A DNA stretch of 64,000 nt from WLWS01 sp965243105 (GTDB lineage Bacteria; Pseudomonadota; Gammaproteobacteria; Eutrophobiales; Eutrophobiaceae), in NCBI GenBank assembly GCA_965243105.1, contig CBDEUC010000003.1:2232001-2296000 (forward strand). Reading direction: 5' to 3'. The position numbers and the translations under genes are program-made. This document shows, piece by piece, positions 1-8,563 of the stretch (position 1 is the stretch's first letter; every line of letters begins with the position of its first letter). The notes under the pieces were generated by a model. It had not been told where the DNA came from, searched no databases, and worked only from the letters and a program-made list of their open reading frames with translations.

Positions 1-1399
1 CCACCGGGGGAATGGGGCCCGGACCCGGCGACATCCAGGCCAGCATGTTGTTGGCAGCCTCCCCGTAGGCGTCGGTTTCAAGTTTCCCAATTGGTGCGAG
101 GGTCATTTTCGCCGTGCTGAGATTGTTTGGCGTGTTTTTACCCACTTCCGCAAAGCCCGAGCCAAACGGCGCCGATGTTGGGAAGGGAATTGAAGGCACT
201 ATGGTGATTCGTTTTCCAAGAACCGTCAGGTAAAGGCTTGCCCTGGAATTCCCAAATTTCAATCCGCCGCCGATACTCACCGAGCCACAGGCGCCAAGGG
301 CGCAGGCCCTTGCCCATGCGCGAAAATAAAAGTCGAGGTAGACAAACAGGCCGGTGGTATCAGCGCTTGACCAGTTCAGGGTCTGCCCGGCCTTAACTTT
401 GCCACTGGCTGGCAACACGAAGCGAAGTTCGCTACCGCCCTTACGTTCGAGGGACAGGTCGAATTCGATTTCAAGGTCAAAACCAAACCTCACCGAGGCA
501 ATGCCGATGTCAATACCAAAGCTGGGATGAAGCTCGATGTCCAGGGGAAAACCCGGTGGCCTGAGCTCCCAGCCGCGACCCTGGACAAAAGAGGAACATC
601 CTGAGCCGAGGCAGAGTTTCTCGCCCTTGCCACGGGTAAAAGGATCCCCGGAATCGCGAATCAGCGCCGCGAGGCGGGCATAGCCGCTGTCCTCGGCGCC
701 AATATCGTCAACATCCACCTGCTTGGTGGGTAAATACGCCGTGGCAAACTGGTCGCCGGGCAGATTTGGTAACACACCATAGGTGGCGACGTGGGAAATC
801 AGCGAGATAACCCCGAAATCTGATATTTTTGTGCCGGGAGGGCCATTCTGCGAGATAACGTCATTCAGGACCCCCACAGCCGATATGACGCTAATGGTGT
901 GATAGCCAAACTGGGCGTAGCCGTAAATCTTGTTAATGTTATGAAAAACCAGCGTGGCAACATTGGCCAGCTTGCCAAGGGCGGTAACAGCAGCCTGTCC
1001 CGCACCTCGCCAGGGTCCGGTTATTGCCGTGACAATCGGCGTCGATACACCCAGCGTCAGTGGCGAAAGAATCAGCTTGTCGTAGGTATCCAGGTAGTCA
1101 GCAAAGGACTTGAAGTGATAGGCCCATGACGCCAGGCCAACAAACTGGCCGATAGCCACCTCGTTGGCGACGATGGCCCGGTTCATGTAGGAAGCAAAGT
1201 TCAGATCCCGGGCTTCAACAACAGACATGCTGTAAGCGGCGGCATCAGCCGCATTTTGCAATTGCATCTTGTTGTTGGTGAGTTTGCCAGCCTTGAACAT
1301 GGCAAACATGGAAACGATGAGGATGGACGAAAAAAGCACAACAAAAACAGCGGCTTGACCGCGCTGCTTGTGAGGGGATTGTCCGGGTCTTTGCGGCAA
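1..1399 (-). CDS. TadE/TadG-like Flp pilus assembly protein (partial)
   Basis: The minus-strand frame stays open from about 1399 to the left edge, so the C-terminus is missing. The N-terminus has the layout of the TadE/TadG family: a basic stretch (KQRGQAAVFVV), one hydrophobic helix at about residues 15-35, then NNKMQLQNAADAAAYS, the usual segment after the membrane anchor. The remainder is a long exported domain that I do not recognise. No ATG lies near the in-frame stop upstream; the TTG at 1399 is the best start, but a weak ribosome site makes it uncertain. It lies directly downstream of the Flp pilin gene on the same strand, which supports a role in Tad pilus or surface adhesion machinery. 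Membrane anchoring and exposure outside the inner membrane are inferred from the family. Confidence 0.7.
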   Translation of the reverse strand, partial: MPQRPGQSPHKQRGQAAVFVVLFSSILIVSMFAMFKAGKLTNNKMQLQNAADAAAYSMSVVEARDLNFASYMNRAIVANEVAIGQFVGLASWAYHFKSFADYLDTYDKLILSPLTLGVSTPIVTAITGPWRGAGQAAVTALGKLANVATLVFHNINKIYGYAQFGYHTISVISAVGVLNDVISQNGPPGTKISDFGVISLISHVATYGVLPNLPGDQFATAYLPTKQVDVDDIGAEDSGYARLAALIRDSGDPFTRGKGEKLCLGSGCSSFVQGRGWELRPPGFPLDIELHPSFGIDIGIASVRFGFDLEIEFDLSLERKGGSELRFVLPASGKVKAGQTLNWSSADTTGLFVYLDFYFRAWARACALGACGSVSIGGGLKFGNSRASLYLTVLGKRITIVPSIPFPTSAPFGSGFAEVGKNTPNNLSTAKMTLAPIGKLETDAYGEAANNMLAWMSPGPGPIPPV

Positions 1400-1422
1400 G
1401 CGAATTTTGTCAGGCGTTATCA

Positions 1423-1450
1423 GGAACCTCGCCTGGTGAAGCGAGGTTCC
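1423..1450. repeat. Perfect 10-bp hairpin between pilin and TadG-like gene
   Basis: GGAACCTCGC (1423-1432) and GCGAGGTTCC (1441-1450) form a perfect stem with an 8-nt loop. It lies in the 115-nt gap between the pilin stop and the next gene. Neither side has a T tract, so a classical terminator is unlikely. A stabilising or processing hairpin that keeps pilin mRNA more abundant than the downstream message is the inference. Confidence 0.6.
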
Positions 1451-1514
1451 CGGGTATTAACTTTTATTTTGGGCACTCCAATACCATGGCAGTGCTCTGG
1501 AGGTAAGACCAGGC

Positions 1515-1757
1515 TTAGTTTGCGTTGGCGTTACCGAAATCCGTCATATCGCGTGTTGCGGTGATCCTGGCATCAAGCTGTTTAGCGGAACGTGAATCAA
1601 CATCACCACCGGTTAATTCCGTGGTCACGTCTCCAACCGTGCTTTTCAGGCCATCACCAAAAAATGTGAAAGCGCCGATGGCTGCAATCGCGATAAGGGC
1701 AATAATAATAATGTATTCCGTCATGCCCTGGCCGATTTGTTTGAACTGGTTTTTCAT
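1515..1757 (-). CDS. flp: Flp/Fap type IVb pilin
   Basis: This 80-aa protein is the major subunit of a Tad (tight adherence) pilus. A short basic leader (MKNQFKQIG) precedes QGMTEY and a hydrophobic helix (IIIIALIAIAAIGAF). In Flp pilins the prepilin peptidase cuts after a Gly that leaves Glu at +5 and Tyr at +6; cutting after KQIG gives exactly that. The start at 1757 is chosen over one ten codons upstream because GGAG lies about 8 nt before it and the leader then has the family's length. The C-terminal half is longer than in minimal 50-60 aa Flp pilins. The TadG-like gene follows on the same strand; other tad genes would lie outside the window. Confidence 0.88.
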   Translation of the reverse strand: MKNQFKQIGQGMTEYIIIIALIAIAAIGAFTFFGDGLKSTVGDVTTELTGGDVDSRSAKQLDARITATRDMTDFGNANAN

Positions 1758-1966
1758 AGGAATTCTCCGTCCACTTTCTCTGGTCAATTAGCTCACACGA
1801 GCCTTTTGATTATGGCCGTATCATAGCGGTAAAGCAATGATCCGCGGTCCTCGTTGTGACTGGTTTGGGATAATTTGCCCGGTGCTTGAAAAATGGAAGC
1901 TATGCCCCCAATTTAACAGGCTGGATTGGTCAAAAAAATGCAAAAATTTAGCGAGAACAAAGACAT

Positions 1967-3862
1967 ATGAGCACGGGTACAAAAAAGGAGACTCTCGGCT
2001 TTCAAACCGAGGTTCAACAGCTGCTGGATCTCATGATCCATTCCCTTTACAGCAACCGGGAAATCTTTCTCAGGGAGCTGATTTCCAATGCGTCTGATGC
2101 CGCGGACAAGCTGAGATTTGAAGCGCTCAAGGACGACAGCCTGTTTGAAGACGAGGCGGAGTTGAAAATCCGCGTCGAGTTTAACAAGGAGCTGAAAACC
2201 ATCAGCATCATCGATAATGGCATTGGCATGTCCCGCGAAGAGGTCGTGGAAAACCTGGGCACTATCGCAAAGTCAGGCACTCGCCAGTTTTTTGAGTCCC
2301 TGACCGGTGACCAGGGCAAGGACAGCCAGTTGATTGGCCAGTTCGGGGTAGGCTTTTACTCTGCTTTTATCGTCGCAGAGAAAGTCGAAGTGGTCACTCG
2401 CCGCGCCGGCGCAGCCCGGGAAGAAGGTGTGCGCTGGGTATCCGAGGGCAAGAGTGATTACACCCTCGAAACCGTGGATCGACCCAGGAGGGGGACGAAA
2501 ATCACCCTGCATCTCCGTGAAGAGGCCGAGGAGTTTCTCAATGCCTATCGAATTCGTTCCGTGATTAACACCTACTCCGACCATATTTCCATCCCCATAG
2601 TGATGGATAAGGAAGGCGAGGATGAGACAGGAGAGGAAACTGTCAACCGCGCCACTGCAATGTGGACACGTTCAAAGAAGGATATTTCCGACGAAGAGTA
2701 TGATGAATTCTACAAGCACGTGGGACATGATTTTGAAGCGCCGCTGGCCCGTAGTCATAACAAGGTCGAGGGCAAGCTGGAGTACACCAGCCTGCTGTAT
2801 ATCCCGGCGCGGGCACCTTTTGACCTGTGGGACAGGGAAAAACGCCATGGCATAAAACTTTATGTCAGGAGAGTATTTATCATGGACGATGCCGAGCAGC
2901 TGATGCCATCCTACCTGCGTTTTGTCCGCGGTATCGTTGACTCGGATGACCTGCCGCTGAACATCTCAAGAGAAATCCTGCAGCATAACAAGACCATTGA
3001 CTCGATCCGCTCCGGATGTACAAGGAAGGTGCTGGATTTACTCGCGTCGCTGGCTAAAAACGATGAAGAAAAGTACCAGGTGTTCTGGAAGGAGTTCGGT
3101 CGAGTACTGAAGGAAGGCGTGATTGAAGTTACCGACAAGCAGGAAGACCTGGCGAAATTGTTCCGTTTCTCCTCCACGCACGACGACAATGAAGAGCAGC
3201 TGGTATCCCTTGAAGACTACGTTGGGCGCATGCAGGATGGCCAGGAAAGCATTTATTACATCACCGCCGACGGCTTCTCCACCGCGAAAAACAGCCCGCA
3301 CCTGGAAGTATTCAGGAAAAAGGGTATTGAAGTACTTTTGCTCAGTGACCCCATTGATGAATGGCTGACGTCCCACCTTACTGAATTTGATGGCAGGCAG
3401 CTTGTGTCTGTGAGCAAGGGCGAACTGAAGCTGGATGAAATCGGTGAGTCCGGCGATGAAGATGACAGCAAGAAGGAAGAATTAAACGCAGACTTCGAAA
3501 CGGTCGTTGAGCAAATTAAGACATTGCTGGAAGACAAGGTAAAGGATGTTCGCGTGACCGACCGCCTGACCAGCTCACCTGCCTGCCTGGTGGCTGACGA
3601 GCATGACATGGGCCGTCATCTTGAGCAGATCCTTGCGGCCTCCGGGCAGGCTGTGCCCGGTAGTAAGCCTATCCTTGAGATCAACCCGGAACACCCAATC
3701 CTGCAGAAACTGAAAGATGAGCAGGACGACGAGCGTTTTTCTGACTGGTCACACATCATTTTTGACCAGGCCCTACTGGCTGAGGGGGGGCGACCGGAAG
3801 ATCCCGCCGCTTTTGTACACCGTTTGAATGATATGTTCCTGGAGTTGAGCGCTGACACGTAA
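1967..3862 (+). CDS. htpG: Molecular chaperone HtpG (Hsp90)
   Basis: HtpG is the cytosolic bacterial Hsp90, an ATP-driven dimeric chaperone. At 631 aa the protein has the normal length. The N-terminal GHKL ATPase domain shows the family motifs: NREIFLRELISNASDAADK (Glu and Asn for ATP and Mg), DNGIGM, GTIAKSGT and GQFGVGFYSAF. The middle domain carries RRVFIMDD and GIVDSDDLPLNISRE, with the catalytic-loop Arg. The C-terminal dimerisation domain ends near residue 631. The gene appears to be transcribed alone: the pilin gene diverges upstream and 86 nt separate it from the next gene. I saw no clear heat-shock promoter in the 200 bp upstream. Confidence 0.97.
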   Translation: MSTGTKKETLGFQTEVQQLLDLMIHSLYSNREIFLRELISNASDAADKLRFEALKDDSLFEDEAELKIRVEFNKELKTISIIDNGIGMSREEVVENLGTIAKSGTRQFFESLTGDQGKDSQLIGQFGVGFYSAFIVAEKVEVVTRRAGAAREEGVRWVSEGKSDYTLETVDRPRRGTKITLHLREEAEEFLNAYRIRSVINTYSDHISIPIVMDKEGEDETGEETVNRATAMWTRSKKDISDEEYDEFYKHVGHDFEAPLARSHNKVEGKLEYTSLLYIPARAPFDLWDREKRHGIKLYVRRVFIMDDAEQLMPSYLRFVRGIVDSDDLPLNISREILQHNKTIDSIRSGCTRKVLDLLASLAKNDEEKYQVFWKEFGRVLKEGVIEVTDKQEDLAKLFRFSSTHDDNEEQLVSLEDYVGRMQDGQESIYYITADGFSTAKNSPHLEVFRKKGIEVLLLSDPIDEWLTSHLTEFDGRQLVSVSKGELKLDEIGESGDEDDSKKEELNADFETVVEQIKTLLEDKVKDVRVTDRLTSSPACLVADEHDMGRHLEQILAASGQAVPGSKPILEINPEHPILQKLKDEQDDERFSDWSHIIFDQALLAEGGRPEDPAAFVHRLNDMFLELSADT

Positions 3863-3875
3863 TTCTTGTGTCAGC
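3851..3875 (+). terminator. Hairpin overlapping the htpG stop codon
   Basis: GCTGACAC (3851-3858) and GTGTCAGC (3868-3875) form a perfect 8-bp stem with a 9-nt loop that contains the htpG stop codon. A T-rich stretch follows, but only after about 10-20 nt, so it is a weak candidate terminator. Confidence 0.4.
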
Positions 3876-3948
3876 CCCCATGTATCATTATTTTTCAGAT
3901 CGACTAGAATGGAGAGCCAGACCAACTAGCGCGAGTGCCTGATTAATA

Positions 3949-5577
3949 ATGGAATTATCAAAAATTGATTTTTCCGGTCTGTTAAAAGAGTTAACAGATA
4001 TCGGCGTCGCGTTGTCGGCCGAAAAGGATCATGGGCGACTGCTTGAAATGATCCTGATGAAGGCCATGGAGGTCACCAATGCCGACGGCGGGTCCCTTTA
4101 TACACACACCGAGGACAAGCGACTCAAATTTGAAATCATGATCACCACTTCGCTGGGTGTCCACAAGGGCGGTACCAGCGAAGAGGAAATCGAGTTTTAT
4201 CCAATATCCCTCTACGGTGCGGACGGAAAGCCGAATAACAAGATGGTTGCTGCCTGGGCCGCGATCAGCGGAGAGACGGTGAACATCGAGGACGCCTATA
4301 CCAGCGAACAGTTCGATTTTTCCGGCACGCGAAATTTTGATCAAAAAACCGGTTACCGCTCCAAGTCATTTCTCACGGTTCCCATGACCAACCACGAGAA
4401 CGAACTAATAGGCGTGCTGCAGCTTATTAATGCCAGGGACAAGGTGAGTGGTGAAGTGATCCCTTTTTCAGATTTTGATCAACAGGTTGTCGAGTCCCTC
4501 AGTTCGCAGGCGGCTGTCACCATCACAAACCGCAGTCTCATCGACGCACAGAAAAAACTTTTCGACGCCCTGATCCAGCTTATAGCGAATGCCATTGATG
4601 AAAAGTCACCCTATACCGCCGGCCACTGCAGGCGAGTTCCGCTCCTGACGAACATGCTGGCAGATGCGGTTTGTGACATGGACAGGGGACCGCTAAAGGA
4701 TTTTCACATGACGGACGTGGAAAAGTATGAACTGGAAGTGGCGGCATGGTTGCATGACTGTGGAAAGATCACCACGCCTGAATACGTCGTGGACAAGGGC
4801 ACAAAGCTGGAGACGATCTTTGACCGCATCCACATGGTAGACACGCGTTTTGATGTACTCAGGCGCGATGCAAAGATCGAAGCTATCTTGCGCCAGCTTG
4901 ATAATGGAGAAGAAATTCTAAAAGCCGTGGAAAAAGATGCCGTGTACCAGCAGAGATTGCGATGGATTGAAGAAAGCCGCGAATTTATAGGCACCTGCAA
5001 CATCGGTGGAGAAACTATCAGCGATGAACACATCAGCCGAATCGAAGAGATTGCCGGGGAAAAGTGGTTAAAAGGGAATGACGGGGAGACGCCCCTGCTA
5101 AGTGAAGAGGAAACGCAAAACCTGAAGATAGGGCGTGGCACACTGTCTGTCAGGGAACGGGAAATTATTAACAACCACGTCACTGTCACCATCAAGATGC
5201 TGGAGTCCCTGCCGTATCCAAAACACCTGCGACGTGTACCGGAATATGCCGGCGGCCACCATGAAAAAATTGATGGCACCGGGTATCCAAATCGCCTGAG
5301 AGGTGAAGACATGTCCCTGCAGGCCCGCATGGTCGCTGTTGCTGACGTCTTTGAAGCCCTTACCGCCAGTGACCGGCCCTATAAAAAAGCCATGCCCTTA
5401 TCGCAATCCCTGCGCATCCTTGGCCAGATGAAGCTCGACGGACATATAGACCCGGACTTGTTTGATATTTTTATCCATGATCGCATCTACATGAAATATG
5501 CGGAAGATCATCTTTCTGAACAGCAAATTGACGAGGTCGACCTTCAGAATATTCCCGGCTACCAGCCACTCGATTAA
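3949..5577 (+). CDS. GAF and HD-GYP domain protein, probable c-di-GMP phosphodiesterase
   Basis: The 542-aa protein has a GAF sensor domain (about residues 25-195) followed by an HD-GYP domain (about 205-520). HD-GYP enzymes hydrolyse cyclic di-GMP at a metal centre. The HD pair is at residues 269-270 (LHDCGK) and the second signature, HHEKIDGTGYP, at 437-447, so the metal and GYP motifs are intact. The spacing is odd: HD and HHE are usually about 55-70 residues apart but here about 168. About 100 charged residues, probably helical, are inserted between them. There is no transmembrane segment, so it should be cytosolic, sensing a small ligand through GAF. The gene ends 23 nt before the prmB ATG, so the two may be co-transcribed. 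The ligand is unknown. Confidence 0.88.
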   Translation: MELSKIDFSGLLKELTDIGVALSAEKDHGRLLEMILMKAMEVTNADGGSLYTHTEDKRLKFEIMITTSLGVHKGGTSEEEIEFYPISLYGADGKPNNKMVAAWAAISGETVNIEDAYTSEQFDFSGTRNFDQKTGYRSKSFLTVPMTNHENELIGVLQLINARDKVSGEVIPFSDFDQQVVESLSSQAAVTITNRSLIDAQKKLFDALIQLIANAIDEKSPYTAGHCRRVPLLTNMLADAVCDMDRGPLKDFHMTDVEKYELEVAAWLHDCGKITTPEYVVDKGTKLETIFDRIHMVDTRFDVLRRDAKIEAILRQLDNGEEILKAVEKDAVYQQRLRWIEESREFIGTCNIGGETISDEHISRIEEIAGEKWLKGNDGETPLLSEEETQNLKIGRGTLSVREREIINNHVTVTIKMLESLPYPKHLRRVPEYAGGHHEKIDGTGYPNRLRGEDMSLQARMVAVADVFEALTASDRPYKKAMPLSQSLRILGQMKLDGHIDPDLFDIFIHDRIYMKYAEDHLSEQQIDEVDLQNIPGYQPLD

Positions 5578-5600
5578 TAGAGCACTCGGTCTTGAGTGCG

Positions 5601-6482
5601 ATGGAAAATCTCAACACCCTGCACCAGGCTGTCGACTGGGTTGAGCAGCAGCTCGCGCTTGCCGATCTTCACTACGGTCACGGTACAGACAATGCCCGGG
5701 ATGAGGCTGCCTGGCTGGTGCTGGGCGCCCTCGGGTTATCGTTCAATACTGCGGAAAGTGATTTGCCTGCTTCGCTTTCTTCGCCACAAAAACAGCAAAT
5801 CAGTAATATCCTGCGGCAGCGTATCGAATCGCGTATTCCACTGGCCTACCTGCTCAGGCAGGCCTGGTTCTGTGGCATGGAGTTTTATGTTGATGAGCGC
5901 GTGCTGATACCGCGTTCACCGGTGGCAGAGCTTATCGATGAGTGTTTTGTCCCCTGGATGTCACCTGGCGAAGTTGATCGCATCCTTGATATTGGGACAG
6001 GCAGTGGCTGTATTGCCATCGCCGCCGCGATGGCTTTTCCCACGGCGCAGGTGGACGCCGTGGATATCAGCGAGGACGCCCTGGCCGTAGCGAAAATCAA
6101 TGTCGAGCACTACGGTCTTAAACGGCGACTAAAGCTTCACCAGTCAAACCTGTTTGAGGATCTGCAGCCGGCTAAATACGACATTATTATTGCTAACCCG
6201 CCATACGTGGATGCCGAGGATATGGCGGTGCTACCGGCTGAATATCGACACGAGCCGCGCAGGGCACTTGAGGCTGGTGACGATGGCCTGGATCTTGTTC
6301 GTCTCATTATTGAACAATCGCGAGCTTACCTTGCCGAATCAGGAATACTGGTCGTGGAAGTTGGAAACAGCCAGCCGGCGGTGGAACGTGCCTTTCCAGG
6401 TATTTCCTTCCTGTGGCTGGAGTTCTCCTACGGGGGACAGGGTGTTTTCCTCTTGACGGCGGCGCAGCTGGATGGGCTATAG
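5601..6482 (+). CDS. prmB: Ribosomal protein uL3 N5-glutamine methyltransferase PrmB
   Basis: PrmB transfers a methyl group from SAM to a glutamine of ribosomal protein L3. The protein is about 293 aa. It has the helical N-terminal domain, the segment IPLAYLLRQAWFCGMEFYVD and VLIPRSPVAELI, a SAM-binding glycine loop (DIGTGSGCIAIA) and the catalytic NPPY motif (IIANPPYVDAEDM). The sequence after NPPY (LPAEYRHEPRRALEAGDDGLD) is closer to PrmB than to the release-factor methyltransferase PrmC. A TTG nine bases upstream could also start translation, but the ATG fits the family better. In many gammaproteobacteria prmB is next to aroC; here soxCD lies between them. Confidence 0.92.
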   Translation: MENLNTLHQAVDWVEQQLALADLHYGHGTDNARDEAAWLVLGALGLSFNTAESDLPASLSSPQKQQISNILRQRIESRIPLAYLLRQAWFCGMEFYVDERVLIPRSPVAELIDECFVPWMSPGEVDRILDIGTGSGCIAIAAAMAFPTAQVDAVDISEDALAVAKINVEHYGLKRRLKLHQSNLFEDLQPAKYDIIIANPPYVDAEDMAVLPAEYRHEPRRALEAGDDGLDLVRLIIEQSRAYLAESGILVVEVGNSQPAVERAFPGISFLWLEFSYGGQGVFLLTAAQLDGL

Positions 6483-6505
6483 TGCCCGAATACAGGAAAC
6501 ACGCA

Positions 6506-7849
6506 TTGAACAACGAACTCGACAAGGAACTACAGGAACACCAGGTAGCGGGTAACGGCCTGCTGCATCGCCGGCTTTTGCTGAAATCAGGTATTGGTCT
6601 TGCCATGGCGGGTGTTGCCACCGGGGCGAGTACTGCGGAGAAGCCGGCCGACGCCTCTAATATAGACCCGGCAAATCCACCCTGGATGCGAGAACCGGGA
6701 AGGCCTTTTTCCCACTATGGCAGTCCATCGCCTTACGAAGACGAGGTGGTTCGTTATCCCGCTGCAAATAGCCAGGTGGACGGCAACGGTTCTTCCTGGA
6801 CACCCTTGCACGAGATGGAGGGCACCATTACCCCCAATGGCCTGCATTTTGAAAGACACCACAACGGCGTGCCCATGATTGACCCTGCCCAGCACAGGCT
6901 GCTGGTACATGGAAACGTAGCGAAGCCCAGTTTTTTTTCCATTGAATCACTATTACGTTACCCGATGGAATCAAGGATCTGTTTTCTTGAATGTGGTGGT
7001 AACAGTAACGCCGGCTTTAACAAGCGCCCTATAGGTGCAAGCGCGGGTTACTTTCATGGACTGGTTTCCTGTGCCGAGTGGACCGGTGTGCCGCTCGCGG
7101 TGGTACTGCAGGAAGTTGGTGTCGACCCCGCTGCAAAGTGGCTTATTGCTGAAGGCGCGGATGCCTTTGCCATGAACATCAGTGTTCCCATGGAAAAGGC
7201 CATGGATGACGCGATGCTGGCGCTGTATCAAAATGGTGAACGCCTGCGCCCGGAGAATGGTTACCCCCTGCGCCTGCTATTGCCGGGTTTTGAAGGTGTG
7301 ATGAATGTTAAGTGGCTCAGGCGTCTTACCGCCACCGACTCACCGGTCATGGCTAGAAACGAAACTGCGCGTTACACAGAGTTGTTACCCTCGGGCAAGG
7401 CAGAGATGTTTACCATGACAATGGAAGCGAAGTCGCTTATAACCTCTCCTTCTTCCGGTATGCGCATGCAGGAACCCGGTCTTTACCAGGTCAGCGGACT
7501 CGCCTGGAGCGGCAATGGCAAGGTCAGCAAGGTAGAGGTAAGTGCAGATGGCGGCGAAAGCTGGGCTGAAGCCGCATTACAGGAGCCGGTACTGGATCGC
7601 AGTTTTACACGTTTTCGCATGCCCTGGCACTGGGACGGCCGGGACAGTGTGCTAAAGAGCCGCGTCACCGACGAGACCGGCTATCGGCAACCGGAAAGAA
7701 AAGAGCTTTTGAAAAACAAGGGCCGGCACGGCTTCTTTCACTATAACGCAATCGTCTCGTGGAAGGTGGAAAGCGGTGGCGATGTCATACATGTATATGA
7801 TGAAGAAGATAATCTCGACGATCTCGGTCTTGACGCTGACTGGGATTAG
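6506..7849 (+). CDS. soxC: SoxC-type sulfite/sulfane dehydrogenase, molybdoprotein subunit
   Basis: The product belongs to the sulfite oxidase family of periplasmic molybdenum enzymes and is closest in pattern to SoxC, which with SoxD oxidises sulfur bound to SoxY. A twin-arginine signal (LHRRLLLKSG, arginines about residues 22-23) shows folded export with the cofactor. The Mo-ligand cysteine is in FLECGGNSNAGF, near residue 163. The C-terminal third is the dimerisation domain (KVEVSADGGESWAEA). The TTG start at 6506 is chosen because AGGA lies 8 nt upstream; longer versions would run into prmB and push the Tat motif away from the N-terminus. Length is about 447 aa. No soxXYZAB genes are visible, so its substrate may be free sulfite; that is inference. 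Confidence 0.87.
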   Translation: MNNELDKELQEHQVAGNGLLHRRLLLKSGIGLAMAGVATGASTAEKPADASNIDPANPPWMREPGRPFSHYGSPSPYEDEVVRYPAANSQVDGNGSSWTPLHEMEGTITPNGLHFERHHNGVPMIDPAQHRLLVHGNVAKPSFFSIESLLRYPMESRICFLECGGNSNAGFNKRPIGASAGYFHGLVSCAEWTGVPLAVVLQEVGVDPAAKWLIAEGADAFAMNISVPMEKAMDDAMLALYQNGERLRPENGYPLRLLLPGFEGVMNVKWLRRLTATDSPVMARNETARYTELLPSGKAEMFTMTMEAKSLITSPSSGMRMQEPGLYQVSGLAWSGNGKVSKVEVSADGGESWAEAALQEPVLDRSFTRFRMPWHWDGRDSVLKSRVTDETGYRQPERKELLKNKGRHGFFHYNAIVSWKVESGGDVIHVYDEEDNLDDLGLDADWD

Positions 7850-8336
7850 CCTGGTAAGCGCAGAACAGGTGACAGGTCCGGGGCTTGGTGAAGCGGCCTC
7901 AGTGAAGGACATTCGCAGGTGGGAAATATCCGTGATGCCGGATGGTCGCGGCCTGCCGCCGGGTGAGGGGGATGCAGTTCGAGGTGAGAAAGTGTACACG
8001 GCGAAGTGCCTGTCCTGCCACGGTCCAAAGGGAGAAGGAGCCAGTGCGGATCAGCTGGCCTTTGCGGAAATGGGCCTGACCGATGAGTGGCCTGAAAAAA
8101 CCGTGGGGACCTACTGGCCCTACGCTACCACGCTGTTTGATTTTAACCGGCGCTCCATGCCGACCCAGGCACCCGGTTCACTTAGCGACGATGAAACCTA
8201 TGCCGTTACTGCCTACATACTTTATTTAAACGGCATCATTGATGAAGACAAGGTGTTAAATGCAAAGAACCTGGCGAAGATTCGTATGCCTAACCGGGAT
8301 GGGTTCATTGATATTTACTCGAAGCGTAAGAGGTAG
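7797..8336 (+). CDS. soxD: SoxD-like c-type cytochrome subunit
   Basis: This is a secreted monohaem cytochrome c of about 179 aa, the expected electron acceptor for the adjacent SoxC. A signal peptide (MMKKIISTISVLTLTGISLVSA) is followed by one haem-binding motif CLSCHG near residue 75. A Met in RRSMP is a likely axial ligand. It is shorter than the diheme SoxD of Paracoccus and resembles the short type. The gene overlaps the end of soxC by about 50 nt in another frame, which points to translational coupling; the start could be 7797 or 7800. The pair is followed at once by a palindromic repeat (8361-8463). Confidence 0.83.
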   Translation: MMKKIISTISVLTLTGISLVSAEQVTGPGLGEAASVKDIRRWEISVMPDGRGLPPGEGDAVRGEKVYTAKCLSCHGPKGEGASADQLAFAEMGLTDEWPEKTVGTYWPYATTLFDFNRRSMPTQAPGSLSDDETYAVTAYILYLNGIIDEDKVLNAKNLAKIRMPNRDGFIDIYSKRKR

Positions 8337-8360
8337 AGACACCAATTTAGGTTCGACTGA

Positions 8361-8463
8361 CACCTGCATGGTCAAACCGCGGACACGCTACAAGTACTTC
8401 CCTGTAGGCTCGTCATTGACATCCCTGTCAATGGACGGTCCGCTTGTTTGGACCAGGCAGGTG
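8361..8463. repeat. Cloverleaf-like palindromic repeat downstream of soxD
   Basis: Outer arms of about 25 bp (8361-8384 and 8438-8463) pair imperfectly and enclose two smaller hairpins. One is CTACA-N10-TGTAG (8388-8407). The other is CATTGACA-TCCC-TGTCAATG (8414-8433), an 8-bp perfect stem. Both loops end in a TTCCCTGT or ATCCCTGT motif, as if two related hairpin units sit side by side. No coding sequence is present. It looks like a dispersed intergenic repeat; it may also end the soxCD transcript. It occupies most of the 227-bp gap before aroC, and I saw nothing else there that I can support. Confidence 0.65.
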
Positions 8464-8563
8464 TTCTCCCGGGCTTAATCCCAGTCAGATTTCCGGGCAA
8501 AAATAGAGTCAATTTGTTATCACATTTCTAATTTGCTCCTAAAACCATATAGAATACGCGCCC

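Noticed and set aside
8361..8463. Integron attC site
   Set aside because: The arms lack the GTTRRRY core and no integron integrase is nearby.
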